This document shows positions 48,495 to 59,500 of a DNA stretch of 64,000 nt, piece by piece (within the stretch, counting starts at the first letter, position 1; each line of letters begins with the position of its first letter). This DNA comes from Pilaira anomala (taxonomy: Eukaryota > Mucoromycota > Mucoromycetes > Mucorales > Mucoraceae). The position numbers were made by a program, and so were the translations under genes. The DNA lies in contig JAIXMQ010000014.1 of NCBI GenBank assembly GCA_025716855.1, positions 479,001 to 543,000 of the forward strand, read 5' to 3'. The notes beneath the pieces are model-generated. The model saw nothing but the letters and a program-made list of their open reading frames with translations. It did not search any database and had not been told where the DNA came from.

Positions 48495-49222
48495 CCAATT
48501 GAGCTTTGAAAATCGATGGTTCTTCGGCAGACCTCACGTAAAACAAAACAAAGGGCTGATTTCAAAAAAAAAAAAGTGTCCTTTTTTTTTTTTAGACGCC
48601 TCTGCATTTCACACTGGGAAAAAAAAAAAAATCCAAATTTCCCTAAAAAAAAAAAAAACAAATTTTCCAAGGTGATGCTGGTAATAAGTTGAATCATATT
48701 AACATGAATGCATGAGAGTGTTTCCAATTGTTTAATATATACTTCACGTCTATTTAGAAGAACGCATCGACGCTACGATACTACCCGTAGTCAACATGAC
48801 CGATAGTATTGATAATTTTAGAGTGATATTGAAGGAAAAACGAGGATTCGCTCCTAGTAGTAGGTTGTACAAAATGAAAATGCCAAGAATTTTATTGGAT
48901 AATTACTAAAGCGACAATCTATAACAATAAAAAAAAAACGCACGCGAACACACACGACTTCATTTTTTGCATTTTGGTGTTGCATTTATAAATTCCAAAT
49001 GGGAAAATTATGGACAGGTTATCAATTGTCTGAATTTTCTTAATTACAATTTTTAGGTCATAATTTATCATTTTATTACAAAATTACAGTATTAAAAAAT
49101 GTAAAAAAGAATGATTTTTTTTTTTGGCGAGTCTAGTTAGTTAGTAGTTCCTTGCTTTTATACAATGCAGTAGAAAGTTAAGAAGAAAAATACTTTGGGA
49201 GGGTACAGTGATATGTGTGTGA

Positions 49223-49253
<31 letters not shown>

Positions 49254-50537
49254 TTTTTTTTTTTTTATGTATAAATAATTAGTCCATTTATTATAATTTC
49301 ATTCAAGTAACACTGCATTTGGTGTATACATTTTTTAAATATAGACTACATACAGTATCTTAATACACATATAGGAGTCGGATTGATTTTTACGGTCTGA
49401 TTAGAGAGATATGAAATGTGTCTACATAGATGTGTACAATATACTTGGCGCGCGCGCTCGCAAATAGATTTTGTATGCGAGAAAAAAAAAAGGTATTTCA
49501 TGTCATTCTCAACCAAAAGCACAAGAGTGAGATGATAATCTATTATTTGCAATTCCCAGTCTTTTTTTTTTTTTTTTGTTACACCGGGTCTTTTAGTCGA
49601 GTGTAAATAATCTGCATTTCATTTAAATTTTAGGTATTACTAAAAGCCAAGATAAAAAAAAAAAAAAAAAAAAAAAAGATACATTTGGCTGATAAAAAAG
49701 AATCTAAAGCATGGGGCTCTTTATTTTACAACAAAATGTTTCATATGATACTGAACTAACTTTTATTAAAACACACAAAGTTTCTACCGAGTTTAATTTT
49801 TTTTTTTTTTTTTCGTATTGGGTATCACAAAATGATCATTGTACAACAACACTTGGGACTTTTTAAAATAGTTGAGAGACAGTAATTTAAACAAATTCCA
49901 TCCTTTAGTTTTAGCTCAAGATGAGTATTTTCCCGTTATTCAAAGATCGCACGATTGTATTAAGAGTATAATAATATAAAGGACGATATTATACATTCAA
50001 GAACGATGTTTTTAAAATATGTTTCGGAAATACAATGGGGGGGATGGTGTGATTTTTTTTTTTTTTTTTTTTAATGAGAAAACTGTTTCTCAAAAAAGAA
50101 AAAACTGGACTAACTGACGTCAAGCATATACATTTTTCAGGTTGTAAAAAAAAAAATACAAGGGCCTCTGGGATAAACAAATAACGTAATATCATTAAAA
50201 GAACCATCATTTCATAAACAGGGTAATAAGCCATTTTAATGAATCAAACACTGGATGTTAAAAAAAAAAAAAAATTATTTGATTTATTTGACAAAAAAGA
50301 AAAAGAAATAAAAAAGAGTTAATACTTTCTACTATAATATAATAAAGTAAAAATAATATAAAACCAAGTATATGTGTATATTACAGAAAGGGTGTATTAT
50401 TTATATATATTTTTTTTTAATAAAAGAGTGAAAAGTAAAAAAAGTTTTTTTTTTATCTTTTTTTTTTTTTTTTTGAATGAGTAATATGATGCAATGAGAG
50501 AGAGAAAAAAAAAATAAAAGGAAAAGAGAGATTAGAT
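48495..50537. other. Gene-free region with homopolymer runs
   Basis: It holds A or T runs (49653-49678, 49798-49814, 50053-50072), a GT/GA tract at 49217-49253, and the 3' flank of the HSP70 gene at the right end. A 36-codon plus-strand frame near 48798 is not supported. Confidence 0.5.
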
Positions 50538-52343
50538 TTAATCAACCTCTTCAACAGTGGGTCCACTATCACCACCTGCTGCACCACCAGGAGCACCACC
50601 AGGGAAACCACCAGGTGCGCCACCAGGAGCACCACCTTCACCTTGATACAACTTCATCATAATAGGGTTAGCAATTTCCTCTAATTCCTTTTGACGAGAT
50701 TCGTATTCTTCCTTAGAGGCTTCATGACTGTTATCTAACCATTCAATTGCTTCCTTTACAGCTGCATCCAACTTTTCCTTATCTGCTGGTTCAAGTTTAG
50801 TAGATACCTTTTCTTCTTGAAGAGTGTTACGAAGGTTATAAGCGTAAGATTCAAGACCGTTCTTAGCCTGAATACGAGCAGCAGCAGCCTCATCTTCAGC
50901 CTTATACTTCTCAGCATCATTTACCATACGTTCAATTTCTTCTTTAGAGAGACGACCCTTATCGTTAGTGATAGTAATCTTGTTGGATTTACCAGTTGTC
51001 TTATCAAGAGCAGAGACGTTCAAGATACCGTTTGCATCCACATCAAAAGTAACCTCAACTTGAGGAACACCACGAGGAGCAGGAGGAATACCGGTCAATT
51101 CAAACTTACCAAGCAAGTTGTTATCTTTAGTACGAGCACGTTCACCTTCAAAGACTTGAATGAGGACACCAGGTTGGTTATCAGCATAAGTGGAGAAGAT
51201 TTCGGACTTCTTGGTGGGGACAGTTGTGTTACGTTTGATAAGTGGGGTCATGACACCACCAGCAGTCTCAATACCGAGTGAGAGAGGAGCGACATCCAAG
51301 AGAAGAAGGGAATCGGTCTTATCGGAGGTATTACCGGTCAAGATAGCAGCTTGTACAGCAGCACCATAAGCCACAGCTTCATCCGGGTTAATTGACTTGT
51401 TAGGTTCCTTACCGTTAAAGAAATCAGAGACCATCTTTTGAACCTTGGGGATACGAGTAGAACCACCGACCAAGACAATATCATGAACTGAAGACTTATC
51501 AATCTTGGAATCACGAAGGACCTTTTCAACCGGTTCCATGGTCTTTCTGAAAAGATCTTGATTTAATTCTTCAAAACGAGCACGCGTAAGAGAAGTATAG
51601 AAATCCACACCTTCAAAGAGAGAATCGATTTCGATCGTGGTTTGAGCGGCCGAAGATAAAGTACGTTTAGCACGTTCACATGCAGTACGAAGACGACGAA
51701 TGGCACGAGCATTGTTAGCAATGTCCTTCTTGTATTTACGTTTGAATTCTTGCATGAAGTGGTCTACAAGACGGTTATCAAAGTCTTCACCACCTAAATG
51801 CGTATCACCTGCGGTTGCCTTGACTTCAAAGATACCATCTTCGATTGTCAAGAGAGAGACATCAAAGGTACCTCCACCCAAATCGAAAATCAAGACGTTT
51901 GTCTCTGCCTTGGATTGTTTGTCGAGACCGTAAGCGATAGCAGCCGCAGTAGGTTCGTTAATGATACGAAGTACGTTCAGACCAGAGATGGCACCGGCGT
52001 CCTTGGTAGCTTGACGTTGAGAATCATTAAAGTAAGCAGGGACCGTGATGACAGCCGAATCCACCGTACCACCCAAATAAGCTTCAGAAGTTTCCTTCAT
52101 CTTGACCAAGATCATGGACGAGATTTCTTCAGGTGTGAACGTTTTCTTTTCTCCCTTGAATTCAACTTCAATGTTGGGTTTGCCTTCCTTATCAATTACC
52201 TTGAATGGCCAATGTTTCATATCGGCTTGAATTTCTGCGTCGTTGAAACGACGACCAATCATACGTTTAGCATCAAACACGGTATTATGAGGGTTCATCT
52301 ACACAACGTAAAATAATAAAAATTAAATATAAATGAACACGTA

Positions 52344-52379
<36 letters not shown>

Positions 52380-52580
52380 TTTAAAAAAATTTTTACTTAC
52401 TGCAACTTGGTTCTTAGCAGCATCACCAATGAGACGTTCAGTATCTGTAAAGGCGACATAAGAGGGAGTGGTACGGTTACCTTGATCATTGGCAATGATT
52501 TCAACACGATCGTTTTGCCAGACACCAACACAAGAGTAAGTAGTACCCAAATCAATACCAACAGCAGCACTTTTAGACAT
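50538..52580 (-). CDS. Cytosolic heat shock protein 70
   Basis: ATP-driven chaperone of the Ssa/HSPA group, 646 residues. Exons 52580-52401 and 52298-50538, separated by a 102-base intron with a TA microsatellite. The three HSP70 signatures are present: [22 protein letters not shown] and [13 protein letters not shown]. The nucleotide-binding domain covers about residues 1-385; the substrate-binding domain and lid follow. The tail is a Gly/Ala/Pro-rich segment ([14 protein letters not shown]) ending PTVEEVD; the EEVD end marks the cytosolic form that binds TPR co-chaperones. No signal peptide or ER retention sequence is present. A heat-shock element upstream (52706-52723) suggests HSF control. 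Codon use is strongly biased, as in highly expressed genes. Confidence 0.97.
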
Positions 52581-52705
52581 TTTTTTTTTTAAAAATTAGA
52601 TGTATATAAAGAGAGAGAGAAAAAATATAAATAAAAAAGTTGAAGAGAAAAAAAAAGGCGATGAAATGAAAGGGTTCATTTTTATATCAAACTTGAAACT
52701 TGCAT

Positions 52706-52723
52706 GAAATTTCTAGAGAATTC
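52706..52723. promoter_or_regulatory. Heat-shock element upstream of HSP70
   Basis: The sequence reads GAAATTTCTAGAGAATTC, that is GAA-nn-TTC-nn-GAG-nn-TTC: four alternating inverted units with a single mismatch in the third. It lies 126 bases upstream of the start codon. Confidence 0.75.
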
Positions 52724-53093
52724 TGTGCATTTTTATTGGCTTGGAAAGAGTTATTAACCGATTTTTCATGGGTTTTTTAATTTTTTTTTATTAATGGATC
52801 AAAAAAAAAATTAAGCCCCCTCCCAAAAAAAGTAGTTATATCACACAAAAAAAAAAAAAAAAAAAAAAAAATTCCATTACATTCCACAACCACCACACGT
52901 ATGCATGTGGTTTTTGTTTATTATCATGTAATCCCCCCCTCTCCTTGCCTTTTGTGTTGGCAACTCTTTAGTGGACACAATGTGACGTCGATATGACTCT
53001 TTTTCTCTCTCTTTCTTACTATTATTATTTTAGAAGTAAAGAAGTCTTAAAAACAATGCGAGACAATATTCACTTTTTTTTTTAAAAAAAAAT

Positions 53094-54017
53094 ATGGAAG
53101 AAAATATATTTGGTAAATTATTATTTTTTTTTTTTTTCAAATTTTTTTTAAAAAAAAAGGTTCTATAAAGTGGTAACAAATAAACAGAAAAGTTTGTAAA
53201 TAAAATCGAAAAAACTAGATGAATCGGATTTGTCTTCTTCAGAAAGTTGGATTAGTTGGTTTTGCTCTTTATCAGGAAATGAATACTATTTAGAGGTTCC
53301 AGAAGAATTTATTGATGATGAATTTAATCTGACGGGGTTATCTAGGCTTGTACCTTATTATCATCAAGCATTAGAAACCATTTTAGATATGGAAAGTGGT
53401 GATTTATTTGATGAACAAGTTTTAATCAAAGCAGCAGAAGAAGCAAGCTCAACAACAACAACAACAACAGAAGAGGACGATGGGTTTTGGAAAGAAGATA
53501 AAAAACCAAAAAGATTGAAATCAGTAGACCCAAGTATGATTGAACCTTTTGCGATCATGCTGTATGGATTAATTCATCAAAGGTATTTACTTACAAGAGA
53601 AGGACTAAGCATCATGGCGAATCGATTCACCCATTCTGAATTTGGTACATGTCCAAGATATTTTTGTGAGGAATCACCGGTATTACCAATGGGTCGATTT
53701 GATGAAACCGGTAAAGAACGTGTACATTTGTATTGTCCCGTTTGTCTTGATATCTATAATCCTCCTAGCTCGATTGATGGTAACTAAAAATTACTCTAAA
53801 AAAAAAAATATTCTAATGATTATTTACAAAAAAAAAAGGTGCTCACTTTGGTACTACTTATTGCCACTTATTATTTCTAACCTATCCTGAATTAATACCT
53901 TCTTCTGTTCATAATTATCAAATCTATGAACCACGTATCTTTGGTTTCAGAGTAAGTCCCTTTGCATCTACTGGTCCTCAAAACCAATGGTTAAGAATAA
54001 GACCCCAGCAAAAGTAA
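53094..54017 (+). CDS. CKB1: Casein kinase II regulatory subunit beta
   Basis: Regulatory subunit of protein kinase CK2; it forms a zinc-bridged dimer that holds two catalytic subunits. Exons 53094-53112, 53219-53779 and 53839-54017; 252 residues. The first exon (MEENIF) was found by extending across an ATG-less frame start to GTAAAT; it gives the normal N-terminus before ESDLSSSESWISWFCSL. EEFIDDEFNLTGLS follows, then a Thr/Glu/Lys-rich insert, then LYGLIHQRYLLTREG. The four zinc Cys are in CPRYFC and CPVC, and the C-terminal FGTTYCHLLFLTYPE and PRIFGFR blocks are kept. The insert between residues about 80 and 110 is longer than in human CK2 beta. The symbol is that of the yeast family; which paralog it matches was not determined. 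Confidence 0.93.
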
Positions 54018-54046
54018 AATATGGTCAGAGGTAAAATGTTCATTCT

Positions 54047-54077
<31 letters not shown>

Positions 54078-54335
54078 GTATTTATATATTATACAACTGA
54101 TTCTCTCTTTCATAAAATAAAAGAGAATACATATACTGATTAAAAAAAAAAAAAAAATTCCTTTGAACCCATTTTTTTTTTTTTCGTGTGTCTAATTGGG
54201 TATTTTAATAAATACTTCTTCCTGCCTCATTATTTTATTTATTTTACTTCTTTCCTCTTTTTTTTCTTCTCTCTCTCTCTTTTTCTCTCTCTCTCTCTTT
54301 TTTTTTATTTGTTTTTTTTTCCACTAAAAAAAAAA

Positions 54336-54938
54336 ATGAGTTTACCTATAGAAATCAGTTCACTTGTGATTGGAATTATAGTTATTTCAATTGTTGCAGG
54401 AATCGGATTATTTGGATTAGTCTATTTACTTGTCCGACAAAGAAAAAGTAACAACAACAACTGCAACAGCAACAGCAACAGCAACAGACAAGATTTAGAA
54501 TTAAATAATTATAATCATATCAGAAGAAGCAGTACAAAACAAAAGAAGAAGAAGAAGAAACGAGTGTTTTCGTTATCTAGTAAAGAAAAAGATGTTCCGG
54601 TTACTACTTCTTCACTTGATACCCATGATGTATTCTTTACCATATTAGAATATCCACCTACGAAACCACCTACATGTATACCCAATAATCGATTATTAGA
54701 TGTACCTATGTCTGAAGATAAACTCCACCATCATCATCACCATGATCCAATCTCTGTATCTCTTGCTAGACAAAGTATAGAAGAAAGATCTGGTTATTAT
54801 AAAAGTCCAACAAGAACTCCTGTACCATATTATAATCAAAAGCAATCTTCTATTACTTCTGGAAGTACTCATTTAATTATGATGGATGAACATGAAGCAA
54901 TGCAAAGGTGGTCTACTTCTTCTTACCATGTTTGGTAA
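54336..54938 (+). CDS. Single-pass membrane protein, unknown
   Basis: 200 residues. One transmembrane helix lies close to the N-terminus (about residues 8-32: SSLVIGIIVISIVAGIGLFG and on), followed by a basic RQRK stop-transfer sequence, so the long C-terminal part should be cytoplasmic. It has poly-Asn/Ser, poly-Lys and a six-His run, and is Ser/Thr/Pro-rich and probably disordered. A CT-rich tract and A-run leader precede the ATG. I do not recognise a family. The start at 54336 is preferred over an upstream in-frame ATG inside the CT tract. It lies tail to tail with the other unknown membrane protein at 55340-56023. Confidence 0.6.
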   Translation: MSLPIEISSLVIGIIVISIVAGIGLFGLVYLLVRQRKSNNNNCNSNSNSNRQDLELNNYNHIRRSSTKQKKKKKKRVFSLSSKEKDVPVTTSSLDTHDVFFTILEYPPTKPPTCIPNNRLLDVPMSEDKLHHHHHHDPISVSLARQSIEERSGYYKSPTRTPVPYYNQKQSSITSGSTHLIMMDEHEAMQRWSTSSYHVW

Positions 54939-55339
54939 TTTTATTTTGTATTAAACTCTTTTGTATATATATACATATTGTATTTTTTTTTATACCCTTT
55001 TTTTTTTTTTTTTCAACACTTTTGCCCTCCCACCTTTCCCCCCCCCCCTCATATAGATATTATAAATATATATATATATATATATTTCCTCTTTTTTGTT
55101 ATTCTCTTTTACCGTATATTCATTCAATAAAATTAAAATGAATATCATTTACAACATTAGACAGAACCCAAATATCAAAAAAAAAAAAAAAAAAAAAAAA
55201 GAAAGGAGAGTGAAGGTATAAAAAAGGAGATTTTATTGTATATGAATATGTAAAAACGTGAGTAATGTGTGTACATAGAAAAGCTAATAAAAGGGTGATG
55301 ATGATGATGATGATGACTCTATACAATTCTATAGTTTAT
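54939..55339. other. Convergent intergenic region
   Basis: 3' flanks of two convergent genes. It contains a TA tract (55067-55086), an A25 run (55177-55200) and a GAT repeat (55298-55314). No gene is seen. Confidence 0.7.
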
Positions 55340-56023
55340 TTATATACAATGGTGATTATAATTATCTTGTTTACTAAGTCTATCAATCAATAAATTCAAA
55401 TGATATGCATGATTATATCTACAATAACCCATGGCCACACTCCATTGCCATAATAACTGTCTTCTTTTCCTCTGTTGATACTTTCCATCCATTCGATGAG
55501 TGACTTTATTCAACATGCTAGACTTTGACTCTTTAAAATGATAATAATGAGAAGAAGAAGAAGAAGAAGAAGAAGTACGAATAGGTACTATCGTATGTTG
55601 TCGCGATTCATTCATAATGGAATCTTCCTCTTCTTTTAACTCTGGATACATTGCAAATTGATTATGACTACCTGAAGAAGATATAACTAATGTTGTATTC
55701 GAATCAAAATAATTGGTTGTCATCGCAGGCCGTTTACCTTCTTCTTCTTCTTCCTCTGATGAGGAAAAGCGTGGATGTGCCTTCAATGGTTTTTGAATCG
55801 ATTGTTGACTTAAATAGGCGGTTCGCTTTGTCCAGAATTTCTCCAGCTTTCTTCGATCCATTCTCATCTTTTTTGCTTTTTGCTTATGATATCTCCATTT
55901 CAAGTAACGAAAGAGTAAAATGGATATATAGAGTGAGCCAAGGGAGATCAATAGGATAGGTGTGATTTCGTTATATATCTTTAAATCGTAAAGGGGTGAT
56001 CTCTCACCTCTTTGGTCTGACAT
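55340..56023 (-). CDS. Single-pass membrane protein, unknown
   Basis: 227 residues. One predicted transmembrane helix at about residues 20-39 (ITPILLISLGSLYISILLF) is followed by a basic stretch (KWRYHKQKAKKMRMDRRK), consistent with an inward-facing C-terminus. The remainder is Ser/Glu-rich with poly-Glu and poly-Ser tracts, ending in a conserved-looking LLWQWSVAMGYCRYNHAYHL segment. The start ATG follows an A/GA-rich leader. No named domain is recognised. It resembles the neighbouring convergent gene only in general layout (short N-terminus, one helix, disordered tail). Confidence 0.6.
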   Translation of the reverse strand: MSDQRGERSPLYDLKIYNEITPILLISLGSLYISILLFRYLKWRYHKQKAKKMRMDRRKLEKFWTKRTAYLSQQSIQKPLKAHPRFSSSEEEEEEGKRPAMTTNYFDSNTTLVISSSGSHNQFAMYPELKEEEDSIMNESRQHTIVPIRTSSSSSSSSHYYHFKESKSSMLNKVTHRMDGKYQQRKRRQLLWQWSVAMGYCRYNHAYHLNLLIDRLSKQDNYNHHCI

Positions 56024-56547
56024 GATTTTTATTTTTTATGAAGAAAAAAAAAGAGAGAGAGAGAGAGAAAGAACAAGTTGTTAACTTGACCTTTATTTTA
56101 TATACACTAGACACATCTGTTTATGTAGAAGAAAACGATGTAATTTTGCATAATCTTTTATTAAAGGTGTGTATGCGGGCCGAGAGAAGAATCTCATAAA
56201 ATCAGTAGTTTCAACTTCCCAAATGAACAATAAATCGGTACAAAAGACGGCTCATAATAATATAATATTTTAAGAGAGGGAAAAAGAAATGTATTTATTT
56301 TATTATTGGTATAAATATTACAAATAAAAGGGCTTTAATAAAAATGTACAAAATAATTGACAGGATTTGTTTTGATATGAGTGATTGTTTATAAACGTTT
56401 TTTTTTACTAATTGTATATACTTTTTTTTTTTTTTTTTTTTTTTCATTTCTTTTCTTCTAAATTTGATTAATAGATCTATAATAAAAGAAATATATATAT
56501 ATATAGTTTAGTCTTACTATGACTACATTTCATTCTAATCTATTTCA
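56024..56547. other. Intergenic region
   Basis: It contains a GA tract just upstream of the membrane-protein gene (56053-56066) and a T25 run (56420-56444) in the 3' flank of the NOT1 gene. No gene is seen. Confidence 0.65.
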
Positions 56548-59500
56548 TTACCTGGATACACTCTCGAATAAACGTTCAATATCAGTAGCACATCTTGTAA
56601 AAGCATGATTCCAGAAACTATATCTAGGATTCTTGATCAATTCAATAAAAGTAATCAAAAGACCCCAAGGATGAGGTCTATTCACAATCAAGCGTTCAAG
56701 CAAGACACGCGTAATTTGTTCTTTTACAATCTCCTTATGATTCTCTGCAAACAAATACAAGATCACACAACTGAAATAATGTGTATGACTATTAGGGTAT
56801 CGAAGTTGATTCGCTACAGCGCTTACAAACAAATATCTTCCTTCTGAATCCAGTTCATTCAACAGGTATTGAAAGATCTCAACTGGACTTCCTTGATTCA
56901 CTGGAATACCTTCATTCACTCCAATCGCTCCAATATAAAATACAAGGGCGTTCATTAAAGGTACATTGTATCTACTTTCTTCTCCATGGGTTGATAATAA
57001 TCGATTAGGTAATTGGCTCAGGAATCGATCATTACTACTATTACTACTACGTGAATTCAAGTAATCGTCAATATCTTGTTTCATCTGGTGCGTTTTCAAA
57101 ACCGTGGTATAATCAGATAAGATGTTGGGTGATTGGTTGATTTCAGGTAATAAATCGACTTTGAGGTTAGGTGTGAATGGATCTGGTAATCGCATGTTAC
57201 GTGGGAAAGCGCTCAAGATCAAGTTACGTAATTGAATACAAGAGGCTGGAATCACATCACATAAGCTGTAATGGTAATCACATAAGAATTCAGGGAAATC
57301 ATGAAGTAATACCAAGAGCACTCTTAATGTACCGCGATAAAGCATACGTGTTGTATCTTTTAATTGGGCATTACGTAAGAATGGTCCAAGGAATTTGAAT
57401 AAGCAAATGAGTAATCTTTGGAAAGTGGGCCAGCCCTAAGAAAAAAAAAAAATTGAATACATGTATACATAAAAAAAAAATAAACACCATGCAAAATGCT
57501 TTACCTTTTGATTTTCTGCAAGTAATAATTTAGACATAAACAAACGATGAGAAATTAATTGAAGCCAAGCAAAAGTGAAGCCAGGGAACTGAGAAGGTTG
57601 AAGTGTGTTCAAAGTATTACTGATAGCGGTTAAAATCGGGATATAAATCGTTTGAATTTGTTGTTCTGCAGCATGTAAATCACTAAATAAACTGGTGAAC
57701 AATCTCAAGAAGGGACGTTGATTGAACTGTTGTTGACGTTGTTCATGATGTTGGGCTGCTACAAGTACAATGATCGAAAGTACCTTATTGAAAAGTGTCA
57801 CACGTCCATTATCTTGTGCATCCGCTGTAGCTGTGCCTGCAGGTGTAGAAGGTTGTTGAAGCTTTAATAAACTGATGATCAGTTTAGAAAATGCGTCAAT
57901 CGGTTGATAGGCAAGTCCCGGTGATTGGCCTGGAAGTTGTTTGTACTTGATTGCGTGCTCAATCGAAGTCTCGATACAGACTCGGTAGAATAAGGACGAA
58001 ACGTCTTCCATCTTGAAAATACCTTGTTGAGATAATTGGGCTACGAATGCTTGAAGTACTTTATCAGATGAGGTTGGGTGTTGATAGATTCTAACCCATT
58101 CAGTGAATAAAATACGAAGATGTTCACGTAAACCAAGATCTTCTTCTTGTAATCCATCTTGCTGCTGCTGCTGCTGCTGTTGTTGTTGTTGTTGTTGTTG
58201 AAGCTGCTGCTGTTGCTGTTGCTGTTGCTGTTGTTGCTGTTGATAAAAGTGAAGTTGTTGGGACATCAAAGGAGTAGGTGCATTCGAAGAAGTAGAAGAA
58301 CTAATAGCCGCTCTTCTACGCATCTCATCCATCAAAACCAAGACACTATCCGGTACATTTCCACGCAATCTACTCAAAGCTTCAAGAGAAGCAGCGAATT
58401 CCTGACGAGTAGCTAACGGTACTTCATCAAACAAACAAGCACGAATTAATCTTGCAGTGAAATCGATCGCACTCAAACGTCCACTATCGATTAAATTAGC
58501 TAATTCTTGATCTTGCTCAGGCAATTTAATTAAATTGGCTTTAATCAAAGCAACCGTAACAGGTACATTGTATTTACGTTCATCATCAGCGTGGGTTAAC
58601 CAAGAAGTGACTAAGACTGCTACGTTGGGAGAGACATCACATAATCTTTCTAAAAGAATCACGTACATTTCACGACCTAATTGAGTTTCACTCTTGTAAA
58701 GTAATTGAACTACTTTTTGAGCAAATGTTCTAGCAGCTTCAGATGGATCGAAACTTGACATGGCAAGGATAGGTATTTGACGCAAGTAAAGTATGATATC
58801 ATGGTTCATGGGTAACGAACTAAAGTTGGGTACATTTGTCATATTAACTAATTTCTCAAGTTCATTCATATATTGTGCAAATCTTTCTAGAATTTGATGA
58901 GCACTTGCTTGTTGTTGTTGTTGCTGTTGTTGCTGTTGTTGTTGGTTTCCTGTTCCTTCAAAAGTAGGTACGATAGGATTTGTATTATTACCATATCCAC
59001 CATGTAAATCAAGTCGACCTGCGTTATTTGTACGTAATAATCTTTGTTGATCCATTAACTGTTGATCCATCATGTGTCCTGGAGTTCCAAGACCAGATGC
59101 GTTTGAGGAAGAAGTACTAGCAGTAGCAGCTGTAGCGATAGCTGCAGCGGATCTAGGTATACGAGTAAATTCTTCATAGACACGAAGTTGAGCTATACCT
59201 AACCCATTTGGTTTAGGACGTAAAGGTTCAGGTAAAGTAGAAGGATACCTTGACATAGCAAAGATATCCATATCAAAGTAAGGTTGAGCACTACCACGTT
59301 GTTGTTGTTGGTCTCTATGTTTTTTACGACTTGCATAAGCATTTAATAAAGCCTCATCTACTTCCATCGTCACTTTTTCCATGGCCGTCTTTTCAATCAC
59401 AGCACAGACTAAATCCAAGTTATCAGCTACAGTCATCATCGCTGCTTGTTCAGCAACTACTTCACTTAATCCATTCGCTGTGAAAAGAACTCGAATATGG

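Noticed and set aside
48798..48908. 36-codon plus-strand frame starting MTDSIDNFRV
   Set aside because: Short, without promoter or splice evidence; composition alone is not enough.
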